DNA from: Paludibacteraceae bacterium
Lineage (GTDB): Bacteria; Bacteroidota; Bacteroidia; Bacteroidales; Paludibacteraceae
NCBI GenBank assembly: GCA_017451525.1
Contig: JAFTOD010000005.1
Location: 372,001-436,000 of the forward strand
Direction: 5' to 3'
DNA length: 64,000 nucleotides
Position numbers and translations under genes: made by a program. Below, piece by piece: positions 47,571-56,377 of this stretch; positions within the stretch are counted from its first letter, which is position 1, and every line of letters begins with the position of its first letter. The notes under the pieces were generated by a model that saw only the letters and a list, made by a program, of their open reading frames with translations, searched no databases and was not told the origin of the DNA.

Positions 47571-48230
47571 CTACTTCTTCGAATACACCTTATCTATCAT
47601 ACCATACTCCAATGCCTCGTTAGCGGTCATCCAATAATCGCGGTCAGCATCTTGGCGAATCTTATCCATCGTTTGACCAGAATGATCGGAGATGATTTGA
47701 TACAATTCATCTTTCAACTTCAGTATCTCGCGCGCAGTAATCTCAATATCGGATGCTTGACCTTGGATTCCTCCCAGAGGTTGGTGAATCATCACACGGC
47801 TATGAGGCAACGCAGCACGCATACCTTTCTCGCCTGCCACCAGCAGTACCGCACCCATGCTGGCTGCCATACCCGTACAGATGGTAGCCACACGCGAGGA
47901 GATAAACTGCATCGTGTCATAAATGCCCAATCCTGCATAGACGCTGCCACCAGGAGTGTTCAGATAGATACTAATATCGCGCTCCGAATCCACAGAGTCT
48001 AAGTATAATAATTGCGCTTGAATCACATTGGCTGTATAATCATTCACCTCTGTGCCGAGGAAGATAATACGATCCATCATCAGACGGGAAAACACATCCA
48101 TCTGTGTCACATTCAGTTGGCGTTCCTCCAAGATAGAGGGACTGATATAACTCGCCGATGCATTCATTGTCTTCTCCACATGCATCGAGTTCATGCCTTT
48201 ATCTACGGCAAATTTCAAAAAATCATTCAT
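47571..48230 (-). CDS. clpP: ATP-dependent Clp protease proteolytic subunit ClpP
   Basis: ClpP (219 residues from the chosen ATG, MNDFLKFAVDKGMN) is the protease core. The catalytic triad is Ser124 (TGMAASMGAV), His149 (VMIHQPLGG) and Asp198 (DADRDYW). The open frame extends upstream to 48296, but that part is hydrophobic, poorly conserved and overlaps the promoter, so I prefer 48230. It heads the minus-strand run clpP-clpX-pulA-Omp28-like. Confidence 0.97.
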   Translation of the reverse strand: MNDFLKFAVDKGMNSMHVEKTMNASASYISPSILEERQLNVTQMDVFSRLMMDRIIFLGTEVNDYTANVIQAQLLYLDSVDSERDISIYLNTPGGSVYAGLGIYDTMQFISSRVATICTGMAASMGAVLLVAGEKGMRAALPHSRVMIHQPLGGIQGQASDIEITAREILKLKDELYQIISDHSGQTMDKIRQDADRDYWMTANEALEYGMIDKVYSKK

Positions 48231-48268
48231 AACTATAAGGAGTGCGTATGTTATTATAAAAAATCGCA

Positions 48269-48296
48269 CAAAGTTACAAAAAAAAAATGAAAACAA
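48269..48296 (-). promoter_or_regulatory. Possible promoter of clpP
   Basis: The reverse strand has TAACTTTG at 48276-48269, with TTG at 48296-48294 (17 nt) or TTTG at 48303-48300 (23 nt). The spacing is off the usual 20, so the call is weaker than the others. Confidence 0.5.
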
Positions 48297-48448
48297 CTAC
48301 AAAATGATACAAAAAAATGAAAATCAGTCAAAAAAAATAAGCCAAAACCAACGGATATGGTATTGTGAAAGTATTAGATGGTATCGGAGTGGTTTTGGAG
48401 TGGTTTCGAGAAAGATAGTAGAAAAATAAGGATAAAATATGGTAGGTG

Positions 48449-48479
48449 TTGCATAATTCAAAAAAAACATGTAATTTTG
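48449..48479 (+). promoter_or_regulatory. Promoter of the 561-residue secreted protein gene
   Basis: TTG at 48449-48451 and TAATTTTG at 48472-48479 with a 20-nt spacer lie 23 bases before the ATG at 48503. This also argues against starts further upstream. Confidence 0.75.
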
Positions 48480-48502
48480 CGGACAAAATACTAAAATGTA
48501 AT

Positions 48503-50188
48503 ATGAAGAAAATTTTTACAATCGTTGCTTTATCGCTTTCGGCGGTAGTATCTGCGTTCTCGCGCCCGAATATAGATATGTCATCAGAGATACATCATGA
48601 TACAATTGATGTGGTATGTCATGATTTGGAACTTAATACAGATTTCCTTGGACTTTTTAGAATGGCATATATTTTTGCTCATAATAGCGATTATCATCTA
48701 ACAGGAGCAATAATAGCAGATTCTATACCTCCTGGTATTTATACTGATTGTATGATGGATTTGACGCATGTTGCCACGCAAACACGGATATCCGCGCAAA
48801 GTGTAAGTCTCTCATTGGATGTAGATGAGAATCGCAATTGTGTAATAACGGGGCATATGATAGGCGAGGATAGTGTGTACTACAATCTACATTTGTCGTG
48901 GACTCCTCCTGCAGCTATTGACACAGTGAAAATATCCTTTGACAATTCTGCATGGGTGGCATATTATCCAGACTTAGAGCATGATTTTATGCTATCTAAT
49001 CAGAATGAAGAATATGATATAGCTTTGGATATAAGACGAGTAGCGATGGGCGATTCATTTGATGAGGGAAACTTGAATATTGCATATTGTTTGATAGCGA
49101 ACAAAAATTCGTTGGATACCGTTAAACTCGCCTCCGCTGAAGGTCGCGTATGGCAATCGAATGATACGACTTATTTGACTGCAAACGTAGTTGGTTTTGA
49201 CTCTACGATGTATTGCATAGATTTGTGGTATGCTGTACCAACTGTCGTTCAAACACAAGTGTTGAATATATCTAATGCTACTTTCTATAACGAATTAGAA
49301 AAAGAAGGTTATTATGCAATCGTGGGTACCAACGATGATAAAACGATAGAATTTGCCATCTCTCTCTTGGGAAATAATGTTGAAGATATACCAGGATTTT
49401 ATATCAACGATGGACTATTTGGCGGATTCAGTGGAGAAAATTATGATTTCCTCAATTTTATAGGAGGTAGTTATGCTACTTACATTGCCAAATGGAATGC
49501 AGTAAAGAATGATTATGATGTCGTGTCAATCGAAAAAGGAGAAGCCAAAGTAGTCATGGATGAAGCAGGGAATGTGAGTTTGACGGGTACATTTATAGGT
49601 GCTGATGCGGTCGAATATGTAGTGACAATGACCTCCAAAGTGGATAAGGCTCGTTTGGAAGATGATGCGCAATATGGTGCTGTAGATCGTCTGTTAATGG
49701 GAACAAATGGTGTTACCATAGAAGATAATACGACAGAAGAGGGGATTATTCGATTTGAAATGATGACCAATGATGAGTTATTAGCATTGTGGTTTGTAGC
49801 CGAATGTGCTGACCCTGAAATTACCATTCCAGAAGGTTTGTATTTTATTGATGACTCAGATGATTATCAATCAGTAATAGCAGGAGATGGTAGTTTAGGT
49901 AAGTCTTTCTATGCCACACATGATGGAGAATATTTTACTTCTCTATATTTCTTGGTAAGCGGAACGGTGGAGGTTTCCAAGAATAATGAAGGCACCCTAC
50001 ATATGGAAATCAATGCAGTCAACTCTTACGATGTACCAATACATATTGTGTATGATGCTTCTGGAACAGATTTGGAGAATGTTAACGTAGAGAATGTCAT
50101 CGGCACTAAGAAGATGATGATTGATGGTGAGCTTGTGATTATCCGTAATGGTGAAGCATTCTCTGCCACTGGTGCTCGTATGAAATAA
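48503..50188 (+). CDS. Secreted multi-module protein with C-terminal tail
   Basis: The start at 48503 gives MKKIFTIVALSLSAVVSAFS, a clean signal peptide; the open frame upstream runs through the promoter. The 561-residue protein is built of about four beta modules paralogous to those in the second halves of the 887- and 848-residue proteins (for example WQSNDTTYLTANVVGFDST, then GFYINDGLFGGFSGENY). The tail is KKMMIDGELVIIRNGEAFSA plus TGARMK. It stands alone between two minus-strand blocks, apart from its relatives at 35026-42657. Confidence 0.75.
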   Translation: MKKIFTIVALSLSAVVSAFSRPNIDMSSEIHHDTIDVVCHDLELNTDFLGLFRMAYIFAHNSDYHLTGAIIADSIPPGIYTDCMMDLTHVATQTRISAQSVSLSLDVDENRNCVITGHMIGEDSVYYNLHLSWTPPAAIDTVKISFDNSAWVAYYPDLEHDFMLSNQNEEYDIALDIRRVAMGDSFDEGNLNIAYCLIANKNSLDTVKLASAEGRVWQSNDTTYLTANVVGFDSTMYCIDLWYAVPTVVQTQVLNISNATFYNELEKEGYYAIVGTNDDKTIEFAISLLGNNVEDIPGFYINDGLFGGFSGENYDFLNFIGGSYATYIAKWNAVKNDYDVVSIEKGEAKVVMDEAGNVSLTGTFIGADAVEYVVTMTSKVDKARLEDDAQYGAVDRLLMGTNGVTIEDNTTEEGIIRFEMMTNDELLALWFVAECADPEITIPEGLYFIDDSDDYQSVIAGDGSLGKSFYATHDGEYFTSLYFLVSGTVEVSKNNEGTLHMEINAVNSYDVPIHIVYDASGTDLENVNVENVIGTKKMMIDGELVIIRNGEAFSATGARMK

Positions 50189-50206
50189 TATCGTGAAAGC
50201 GATTAT

Positions 50207-50248
50207 ACACAAAAAATGGTGTGTCCTAAGTGGCACACCATTTTGTGT
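50207..50248. terminator. Two-way terminator between convergent genes
   Basis: ACACAAAAAATGGTGTG (50207-50223) pairs with CACACCATTTTGTGT (50234-50248), with a 10-nt loop. It can end both the secreted-protein gene and the minus-strand sufB. Confidence 0.8.
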
Positions 50249-50285
50249 ATGTAATAAAATGTTCCTGAACGATTCTGAAATACGA

Positions 50286-51716
50286 TTATCCTACAGAGCC
50301 CTCAAGGCTGACTTGCAGCAGTTTCTGTGCTTCCACTGCAAATTCCATTGGCAGTTTGTCCATCACCTCTTTGGCGTAGCCATTCACTATCAATCCTACG
50401 GCATCTTCCACGCCTATGCCACGTTGTTGGCAATAGAACAATTGGTCTTCGCTAATCTTGCTTGTGGTAGCTTCGTGCTCTATAATCGCAGTGGGGTTTT
50501 GTATGCGCATAGTCGGGAAAGTATGCGCACCGCACTTGTCGCCCAACAACAAGCTATCACACTGGCTATAGTTACGTACATTCTCTGCGTTAGGCATCAC
50601 GCGCACCAGTCCACGATAGGCATTTTGGCTCTTACCCGCCGATATACCTTTGCTTATTATACGCGAGCGCGTGTTCTTGCCTATATGAATCATCTTCGTT
50701 CCCGTGTCGGCTTGCTGGTAGTTATTGGTTACAGCCACCGAATAGAACTCTGCGCTGGAGTTATCGCCTTTCAAAATGCAACTTGGGTATTTCCATGTGA
50801 TTGCCGAACCCGTTTCCACTTGTGTCCAACTCAGGCGCGCATTCTCGTGTGTGATACCACGCTTCGTTACAAAGTTATATATACCGCCTTTGCCTTCTTT
50901 ATCGCCAGGATACCAGTTTTGTACAGTGGAGTATTTCACTTCTGCATCCTTATGCACCACAATCTCCACGATAGCAGCATGCAACTGATTCTCATCGCGC
51001 ATCGGCGCAGTACAGCCCTCCAAATAACTGAGATACGCCCCCTCATCTGCCACCAGTAAGGTGCGCTCAAACTGACCCGTATTACCCGCATTGATGCGGA
51101 AATACGTACTCAGTTCCATTGGACAACGTACACCTTTTGGTATATATACAAACGACCCGTCAGAGAATACGGCAGAGTTCAATGCTGCATAGAAGTTATC
51201 GTTTGCTGGCACTACCGAACCCAGGTATTTCTGCACCAGTTCAGGATATTCTTGCACCGCCTCCGAGATAGAACAGAAGATGATACCTTTCTCCGCCAAT
51301 GTCTCGCGGAAGGTCGTTTTCACCGACACGGAGTCCATCACTGCATCCACCGCCATATTGCCTGCCAATGCGGCGCGCTCTTCCAACGGAATACCCAGTT
51401 TGTCAAAAGTCTTCATCAGTTCAGGGTCAATCTCTTTTTTCTCATCACCCGTATGTGTTTTAGGCGCAGCGTAATATGAGATCGCCTGAAAATCAATCTC
51501 AGGTATATCCAGGTGCGCCCAATTGGGATGTGGCATAGTGAGCCACTTGCGGTATGCTTTCAGACGGAATTCCAGCAGCCATTCGGGTTCATTCTTCTTC
51601 GCAGAAATCAGCCGAACGACATCTTCGTTCAACCCCACAGGAATCACATCGGTTTCCACGTCCGTTGTGAAACCGTATTTATACTCTTGACTGGTTATTT
51701 CTTCTATCTCTTTCAT
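50286..51716 (-). CDS. sufB: Fe-S cluster assembly protein SufB
   Basis: SufB (476 residues from [20 protein letters not shown]) is part of the SufBCD scaffold that builds iron-sulfur clusters. The sequence is conserved end to end: [40 protein letters not shown] and the C-terminal [20 protein letters not shown]. An ATG 12 bases upstream (MDNG) is made by the adjoining palindrome mosaic (ATGGATAATGG), so I prefer the inner ATG. sufC and sufD, usually next to it, are not here; a terminator follows, so it stands apart from them. Confidence 0.93.
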   Translation of the reverse strand: MKEIEEITSQEYKYGFTTDVETDVIPVGLNEDVVRLISAKKNEPEWLLEFRLKAYRKWLTMPHPNWAHLDIPEIDFQAISYYAAPKTHTGDEKKEIDPELMKTFDKLGIPLEERAALAGNMAVDAVMDSVSVKTTFRETLAEKGIIFCSISEAVQEYPELVQKYLGSVVPANDNFYAALNSAVFSDGSFVYIPKGVRCPMELSTYFRINAGNTGQFERTLLVADEGAYLSYLEGCTAPMRDENQLHAAIVEIVVHKDAEVKYSTVQNWYPGDKEGKGGIYNFVTKRGITHENARLSWTQVETGSAITWKYPSCILKGDNSSAEFYSVAVTNNYQQADTGTKMIHIGKNTRSRIISKGISAGKSQNAYRGLVRVMPNAENVRNYSQCDSLLLGDKCGAHTFPTMRIQNPTAIIEHEATTSKISEDQLFYCQQRGIGVEDAVGLIVNGYAKEVMDKLPMEFAVEAQKLLQVSLEGSVG

Positions 51717-51721
51717 TCCAT

Positions 51722-51770
51722 TATCCATTAGGCGAAACGCCGTCCATTAGCCCAACGGGCATCTTCTAAA
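51722..51770. repeat. Palindrome mosaic at the start of sufB
   Basis: ATCCATTA, the palindrome GGCGAAACGCC, GTCCATTA, the palindrome GCCCAACGGGC and ATCTTCTAAAC lie in series directly upstream of the sufB start. Confidence 0.85.
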
Positions 51771-51773
51771 CTA

Positions 51774-51802
51774 AAAAAAGCCGCTCTTTAAGCGGCTTTT
51801 TC
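51774..51802 (-). terminator. Terminator of tRNA-Cys
   Basis: AAAAGCCGCT (51776-51785) pairs with AGCGGCTTTT (51791-51800). On the reverse strand, a T-run follows the stem just after the tRNA. Confidence 0.85.
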
Positions 51803-51805
51803 TTG

Positions 51806-51876
51806 AGGTACCTGGCGGATTCGAACCGCCGTCCCCGGTTTTGCAGACCGATCCCTAACCGCTCGGGCAAGGTACC
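51806..51876 (-). tRNA. tRNA-Cys (GCA)
   Basis: On the reverse strand the acceptor arms GGTACCT and AGGTACC pair over seven bases, with discriminator T as usual for tRNA-Cys. The anticodon loop CTGCAAA gives anticodon GCA. The T arm has GGTTCGAATCC. The 3' CCA is not encoded. It is 71 nt long and has its own promoter and terminator. Confidence 0.95.
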
Positions 51877-51896
51877 AAACTTGCGATTTGCGGGTG

Positions 51897-51928
51897 CAAA
51901 GGTACTGCTTTTTTTTGGATTGACCAAA
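51897..51928 (-). promoter_or_regulatory. Promoter of tRNA-Cys
   Basis: TACCTTTG on the reverse strand at 51904-51897 and TTTG at 51928-51925 with a 20-nt spacer, 20 bases upstream of the tRNA 5' end. Confidence 0.8.
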
Positions 51929-52046
51929 TATTTTTGCGATTTTAATAAAAAATATGAACTTTTATTGAAAAATCAATGAAAAAGCTTTATCAATTCTGCC
52001 CAATATGCTGAAAAAAATAAACAATTTTTACTTTTTACCGCTTTTT

Positions 52047-52078
52047 TTTGCACGTGTGCTAAAATTTTATTACTTTTG
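52047..52078 (+). promoter_or_regulatory. Promoter of pyrH-frr
   Basis: TTTG at 52047-52050 and TACTTTTG at 52071-52078, 20 nt apart, 23 bases before the pyrH start. Confidence 0.75.
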
Positions 52079-52101
52079 CAGTCGATTAAACAAAACAAGA
52101 A

Positions 52102-52812
52102 ATGCTTATGTACAAACGAATACTCCTAAAACTTTCAGGCGAAAGCCTCATGGGCTCACAGCAATACGGTATTGACTCACAGCGTCTTGCTGACTATGCA
52201 GAACAAATACGCAGTATTGCCAATACGGGTGTGCAAGTGGCTATCGTCATTGGCGGAGGTAACATCTTCCGTGGTCTTAGCGGCGCACAAAAAGGTTTCG
52301 ACCGCGTGAAAGGCGACCAAATGGGGATGCTAGCTACAGTCATCAACTCGCTCGCACTTTGCTCTGCCCTCGAAGCTATCGGACAGAGAGCACGCGTTCT
52401 CACTAGCGTGCGCATGGAGCCAGTTGGCGAACTCTATAGCACAGACAAAGCCCTTCGCTTGCTCAACAAAGGCAATATTGTCATCATCGCTGGTGGTACG
52501 GGCAATCCATACTTCACTACCGACACCGCTTCCGTGCTTCGCGCTATCGAACTCAAAGCAGATGTGATGATGAAGGGCACACGCGTGGACGGCATCTACA
52601 CCGCTGACCCAGAGAAAGACCCTACGGCTACCAAATATACTCAGATCACCTACGACGAGATTCTCGAGATGAAGCTCAAGGTCATGGACCTCACTGCCAT
52701 CACCATGTGCCGCGAGAACAACATGCCAATCTATGTCTTTGACATGGACACCGTAGGCAACCTCGAAAAAGTAATGAACGGACAACAAATAGGAACACTT
52801 GTAAAACCCTGA
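52102..52812 (+). CDS. pyrH: UMP kinase
   Basis: UMP kinase (236 residues) turns UMP into UDP in pyrimidine nucleotide synthesis. The start MLMYKRILLKLSGESLMG matches the amino-acid-kinase fold; an ATG two codons in is equally possible. VIGGGNIFRG, KGTRVDGIYTADP and MCRENNMPIYVF are family motifs. It is followed by frr after five bases, a common pairing. Confidence 0.97.
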   Translation: MLMYKRILLKLSGESLMGSQQYGIDSQRLADYAEQIRSIANTGVQVAIVIGGGNIFRGLSGAQKGFDRVKGDQMGMLATVINSLALCSALEAIGQRARVLTSVRMEPVGELYSTDKALRLLNKGNIVIIAGGTGNPYFTTDTASVLRAIELKADVMMKGTRVDGIYTADPEKDPTATKYTQITYDEILEMKLKVMDLTAITMCRENNMPIYVFDMDTVGNLEKVMNGQQIGTLVKP

Positions 52813-52817
52813 TAACC

Positions 52818-53378
52818 ATGATCGAACCTAAAGTTATTTTGAACGACGCAGAGGAATTGATGGAATCTGCTGTCATGTACCTCGACGACGCTTTGGCGCG
52901 CATCCGCGCAGGAAAAGCCAGTGCACGAATCTTGGATGTAGTCAAGGTGGAATACTACGGACAAATGTCGCCACTATCCAATGTGGCTACTATCACCACC
53001 CCTGACGCTCGCACCATCCAAATCCAACCTTGGGAGAAGAAAATGCTCTCCGACATCGAGCGCGCATTGATCAACTCCAGCGTTGGTTTGGCTCCAAACA
53101 ACAATGGCGAGTGCATCCGACTCATGATACCACCATTGACCGAGGAACGCCGTAAAGAACTCGCTAAGCAATGCAAAGGCGAAGCCGAGAACGCAAAAGT
53201 GAGCGTACGCAACGCACGCCGCGATGCCATTGACACACTCAAAAAGCAAATCAAAGAAGGTTTGCCAGAGGACGCTGAGAAAGATGCGGAAAACGATGCA
53301 CAAAAACTTCACGACAAATACGTGAAGCGCATCGACGAGATCTACGCAGCCAAGGAGAAAGAAATCATGACCGTGTAA
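52818..53378 (+). CDS. frr: Ribosome recycling factor
   Basis: RRF (186 residues) splits ribosomes after termination together with EF-G. The sequence shows LARIRAGKASARILD, TPDARTIQIQPWEKKMLSDI and LTEERRKELAKQCKGEAENA, and the usual coiled-coil ends. It forms a two-gene unit with pyrH. Confidence 0.97.
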   Translation: MIEPKVILNDAEELMESAVMYLDDALARIRAGKASARILDVVKVEYYGQMSPLSNVATITTPDARTIQIQPWEKKMLSDIERALINSSVGLAPNNNGECIRLMIPPLTEERRKELAKQCKGEAENAKVSVRNARRDAIDTLKKQIKEGLPEDAEKDAENDAQKLHDKYVKRIDEIYAAKEKEIMTV

Positions 53379-53384
53379 GTTTAG

Positions 53385-53492
53385 GTTAAAGGTTAGAGGT
53401 TAAAGGCGTGGGCAGCAGAGCTGCCTAGTTTCGAGCCTCTTCGCCTCTCGCCTCTCGCCTCATCACCTCTAAACTACTATCGCAAAGCGATT
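53385..53492. repeat. Tandem and palindrome mosaic after frr
   Basis: GGTTAAAGGTTAGAGGTTAA-type units, the palindrome GGCAGCAGAGCTGCC (one mismatch), a CGCCTCTCGCCTCTCGCCTC run and the palindrome TCGCAAAGCGA fill the gap. The last palindrome reaches the place where the next gene's signal peptide begins. Confidence 0.7.
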
Positions 53493-53517
53493 ACTCATAC
53501 TGGCAATAGCATGGGCA

Positions 53518-54639
53518 TTGGTTATCCCGATGTCTCATGCTATTTCGCTTGATAGCCTGCTTAACCTGCCCGCTATGGGCATACCCGTCATCAACTACTC
53601 ACCCGAATCCACATGGGAGTTTGGTGCCGCTGCGCAAGGTTACTTCCGCCTACCCAATCAAGAGCGAACCTCCATCGTCCAACTCGATGGCACCTACTCG
53701 CTCAACCACCAGTGGTATATCAATGCCCAAGGAAATTTATATTTTAAGGCAAAGAGGCGAGCAGGCGAAGAGGCACAGGAGTGGCAACTCCAATTCCGCG
53801 CGGGCTATAGCGACCGACCAGCCACCTACTACGGCATCTACCACGACTCCCACTTTGCCAACGAAGGCAACACCGGCATCGGCATGCTACGTCAGGGAAC
53901 ACCCTACCAACTACAACGCGGTTACCTCAACATCCAAGCGCCTATTTATGTGGCCCAACACATAGCCGTTGGCCCGATGGCAGATATGCTCATCGCACGA
54001 TTCAGCATCCAAGACACCTACACCACCGTCAATCCGCTAGTGCAACTGGCACTGGGTGCTGTAGCCCAATACGACTCGCGAGACAATGTCTTCTACCCCA
54101 CCAAGGGTATCTTTGCCAAAGTCACCGCAGCCGCCGCATATACCAACCAGATAGACATACCCCAAGGACAACAAGCCACCGTCAATGGCCTACTATCTGC
54201 CGATTTGCGACACTATGTACCATTGCCCTGTGACCTCGTCTTTGCTTGGCAATTCAAGGCACAATTGATGCTATCGCCATACCACATCTCTCACCTCACC
54301 CTATACCCCATGCTTCCACGCCTAGGCGGACAAGACGGTATTAGAGGTATCAATAGCGATATGTTTCGCGACGACATCATGATGGCACTGCAAGCCGAAC
54401 TCCGCATACCCATCTGGAGTATCTTCCGCGCCGCAGTGTTCGCTGGCATAGGAGATGTCTATGACTACCACAACTGGCACTGGGCAGTACCCAAAGTGGG
54501 CTATGGACTCGGACTAAGAGCCACCATCAACCGCGCTAAAGTCAACATCCGCTTCGACATCGCTCGCAGCAACATTGACCCACGATGGAATAATATCAAT
54601 GCATACAGTTTCTACCTCACCGCCACCGAAGCTTTCTAA
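53518..54639 (+). CDS. Outer-membrane beta-barrel protein of the surface-antigen (BamA-like) type
   Basis: The protein (373 residues from TTG 53518) is rich in alternating beta strands, with YDSRDNVFYPTKGIFAKVTA and GGQDGIRGINSDMFRDDIMM and a final aromatic-rich strand (YSFYLTATEAF). These match the C-terminal barrel of Omp85/bacterial surface antigen proteins. No POTRA domains are present. The frame stays open upstream to 53473 and there encodes IAKRLLILAIAWALVIPMSH, a good signal peptide, but no ATG, GTG or TTG precedes it; CTG at 53500 or ATC at 53479 would be needed. The true start may have been replaced by the mosaic repeat. Confidence 0.7.
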   Translation: MVIPMSHAISLDSLLNLPAMGIPVINYSPESTWEFGAAAQGYFRLPNQERTSIVQLDGTYSLNHQWYINAQGNLYFKAKRRAGEEAQEWQLQFRAGYSDRPATYYGIYHDSHFANEGNTGIGMLRQGTPYQLQRGYLNIQAPIYVAQHIAVGPMADMLIARFSIQDTYTTVNPLVQLALGAVAQYDSRDNVFYPTKGIFAKVTAAAAYTNQIDIPQGQQATVNGLLSADLRHYVPLPCDLVFAWQFKAQLMLSPYHISHLTLYPMLPRLGGQDGIRGINSDMFRDDIMMALQAELRIPIWSIFRAAVFAGIGDVYDYHNWHWAVPKVGYGLGLRATINRAKVNIRFDIARSNIDPRWNNINAYSFYLTATEAF

Positions 54640-54646
54640 TCCCAGC

Positions 54647-54677
54647 CTTTACACCATACACTTTACACCATACACCA
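54647..54677. repeat. Short tandem repeat before rsgA
   Basis: TTTACACCATACAC is repeated twice in the gap (CTTTACACCATACAC, TTTACACCATACAC), ending two bases before the rsgA start codon. Confidence 0.7.
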
Positions 54678-55158
54678 AATGAAAGGACTAGTCATAAAAT
54701 CTACCGGCACTAGCTACGGAGTGCACTTCGAAGACGGAACCACCGCCGACTGCCATGTCAAAGGCAACTTCCGCATTCGAGGTATTCGTTCTACCAATCC
54801 TATTGCGATTGGCGACCATGTAGAGGTAACCCAATTAGAAGATGGCACCAACTGGATTACCGAACTATACGACCGCAAGAACTACATCATTCGCCGAGCC
54901 ACTAATCTCAGCTATGCCTCACACATCATAGCTGCCAACGTGGATATGGCAGCACTGATTGTTACACTCCGCCATCCCGAGACCTCCACTACCTTCATCG
55001 ACCGTTTCCTAGCCACATGCGAAGCTTATCGCGTGCCCGCGTGCATAATATTTAATAAGGTGGACCTACTCACCGAAGAAGAACTACAGCAACTCTCTAC
55101 CCTCCGCCAACTATACGAGTCGCTTGGCTATCCTACCTACGCTATCTCTGCAATAACC

Positions 55159-55206
55159 CTCACTTCTTCGCCTGATAGCCCAATCGCCCAATCGCCTAAT
55201 CACCTC
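55159..55206. repeat. In-frame low-complexity insert in rsgA
   Basis: Repeats of the type CAATCGCC/CTAATCACC (for example AGCCCAATCGCCCAATCGCC) code for residues 161-176 (LTSSPDSPIAQSPNHL), a place where related proteins have a short variable loop. Confidence 0.6.
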
Positions 55207-55374
55207 ATCTCTGCCATCTTTGATGGCAAAGTTACTCTCCTCTCTGGCAATTCTGGCGTAGGCAAATCTACCCTACTCAATGCCATCCTCGGCAAAGATA
55301 TTGCTCGTATAGGAGCCATCTCCTCTGCCCACCACAAGGGTATGCACACCACCACTTTCTCCGAGATGTACCCG

Positions 55375-55404
55375 CTACACAACCCTACACAACCCTACAC
55401 AACA
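55375..55404. repeat. 10-bp tandem repeat at the rsgA frameshift
   Basis: CTACACAACC occurs twice and CTACACAACA follows, giving 2.9 copies of a 10-bp unit. Each copy gained or lost moves the reading frame by one base. Confidence 0.9.
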
Positions 55405-55662
55405 TTCTTGGATCATCGACACCCCTGGCATCAAGGGCTTCGGGCTGCTCGACATCAAGAAAGAGGAAGTAAGCCACTACTTCCGCGAGATCTTTGAGAT
55501 AGCACGCAACTGCCGCTACTCCAATTGCCTGCACACGGGCGAACCCGGGTGCGCCGTGTACCAAGCAGTAGTAGATGGCCATATTGCCATTTCACGATAT
55601 GAAAGTTACCTCAGTATCCTTGAAGACACCAACGAAGGGAAATATAGATAATGTTCAGACGC

Positions 55663-55706
55663 ACCGCACAATAACCGCACTATAACCGTACAATAACCGC
55701 ACAATT
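55663..55706. repeat. 11-bp tandem repeat before the nitroreductase gene
   Basis: Four copies of CCGCACAATAA-type units (CCGCACAATAA, CCGCACTATAA, CCGTACAATAA, CCGCACAATTC) fill the gap after rsgA. Confidence 0.8.
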
Positions 55707-55727
55707 CCAATCCTATATAAAACAATT

Positions 55728-56348
55728 ATGAAACAGATTTTTATCCTCCTGCCACTTTTGGCACTCACATTGGTAGGTTGCAATCCTACTCCTCAAAACA
55801 ACGAACCTATAAACAACGAAGTCATCAACGCCATTATGGCACGCCGAAGCATCCGTCAGTACCACGCTACCCCTGTAGCACGCGACACGATGATGCAAAT
55901 CATGACCTGCGGTATCAATGCTGCCAACGGTCAGAACAAACAGTCATGGGAAGTACGTATCATCGACAACCCAGAGAAGATGCAACAAGTTCAAGATCTG
56001 ATGGTGGTTGGTAATCCTGCTCTCCAACCAGAGATGGTACGCGGCTGTATGCGTGGTGCACCGGTGATGACCTTCATCGCTCGTGATCTCGGCTACGATT
56101 TCTCGGCTTACGACTGCGGACTACTCGCAGGCAACATGATGCTCGCCGCTCAATCGCTGGGCGTTGGCTCTATCTGCCTCGGCAGCCCTGTGCGCTTTAT
56201 CAATGATGCACAAAACAGCGCAGAGATTCTTGCTCTACTTGGTTTCAGCGACAACTACGAACTCTGCCTCTGCGTCGGCTTTGGCTATGCCAACGAAGCA
56301 CCCGCAGCCAAACCTCGCGACATCAACAAAGTGCAGTACGTTGAATAG
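55728..56348 (+). CDS. Nitroreductase-family lipoprotein
   Basis: The 206-residue protein has a lipoprotein signal (LTLVGC, cysteine at residue 18), then a nitroreductase domain with the FMN-binding RRSIRQY motif (39-45), AANGQNKQSWEVRI and GVGSICLGSP. Such flavoproteins reduce nitro compounds, quinones or similar substrates with NAD(P)H; the true substrate is not known. A lipid anchor on a nitroreductase is uncommon but seen in Bacteroidales. Confidence 0.85.
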   Translation: MKQIFILLPLLALTLVGCNPTPQNNEPINNEVINAIMARRSIRQYHATPVARDTMMQIMTCGINAANGQNKQSWEVRIIDNPEKMQQVQDLMVVGNPALQPEMVRGCMRGAPVMTFIARDLGYDFSAYDCGLLAGNMMLAAQSLGVGSICLGSPVRFINDAQNSAEILALLGFSDNYELCLCVGFGYANEAPAAKPRDINKVQYVE

Positions 56349-56377
56349 GTGAGGTTGTGATTAGAATAGTTCGTTAA

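Larger units (their letters stand above)
54679..55651 (+). pseudogene. rsgA: Ribosome small-subunit GTPase RsgA, frameshifted
   Basis: RsgA is a circularly permuted GTPase that helps the 30S subunit mature. The OB domain, NKVD (126-129) and GNSGVGKS (190-197) are present in one frame. At residue 234 the frame enters three near copies of a 10-bp unit and slips; the continuing sequence [20 protein letters not shown], with the DTPG motif and the zinc-binding [14 protein letters not shown], is in the next frame and ends at 55651. Removing one 10-bp copy restores the frame. The first frame alone stops at 55497. A sequence error is possible, but tandem-repeat slippage fits exactly. Confidence 0.85.

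Noticed and set aside
48231-48296. Longer N-terminus for ClpP
   Set aside because: The added part overlaps the likely promoter and does not resemble ClpP.
48446-48502. Longer N-terminus for the secreted protein at 48503
   Set aside because: It would include the promoter and hide the signal peptide.
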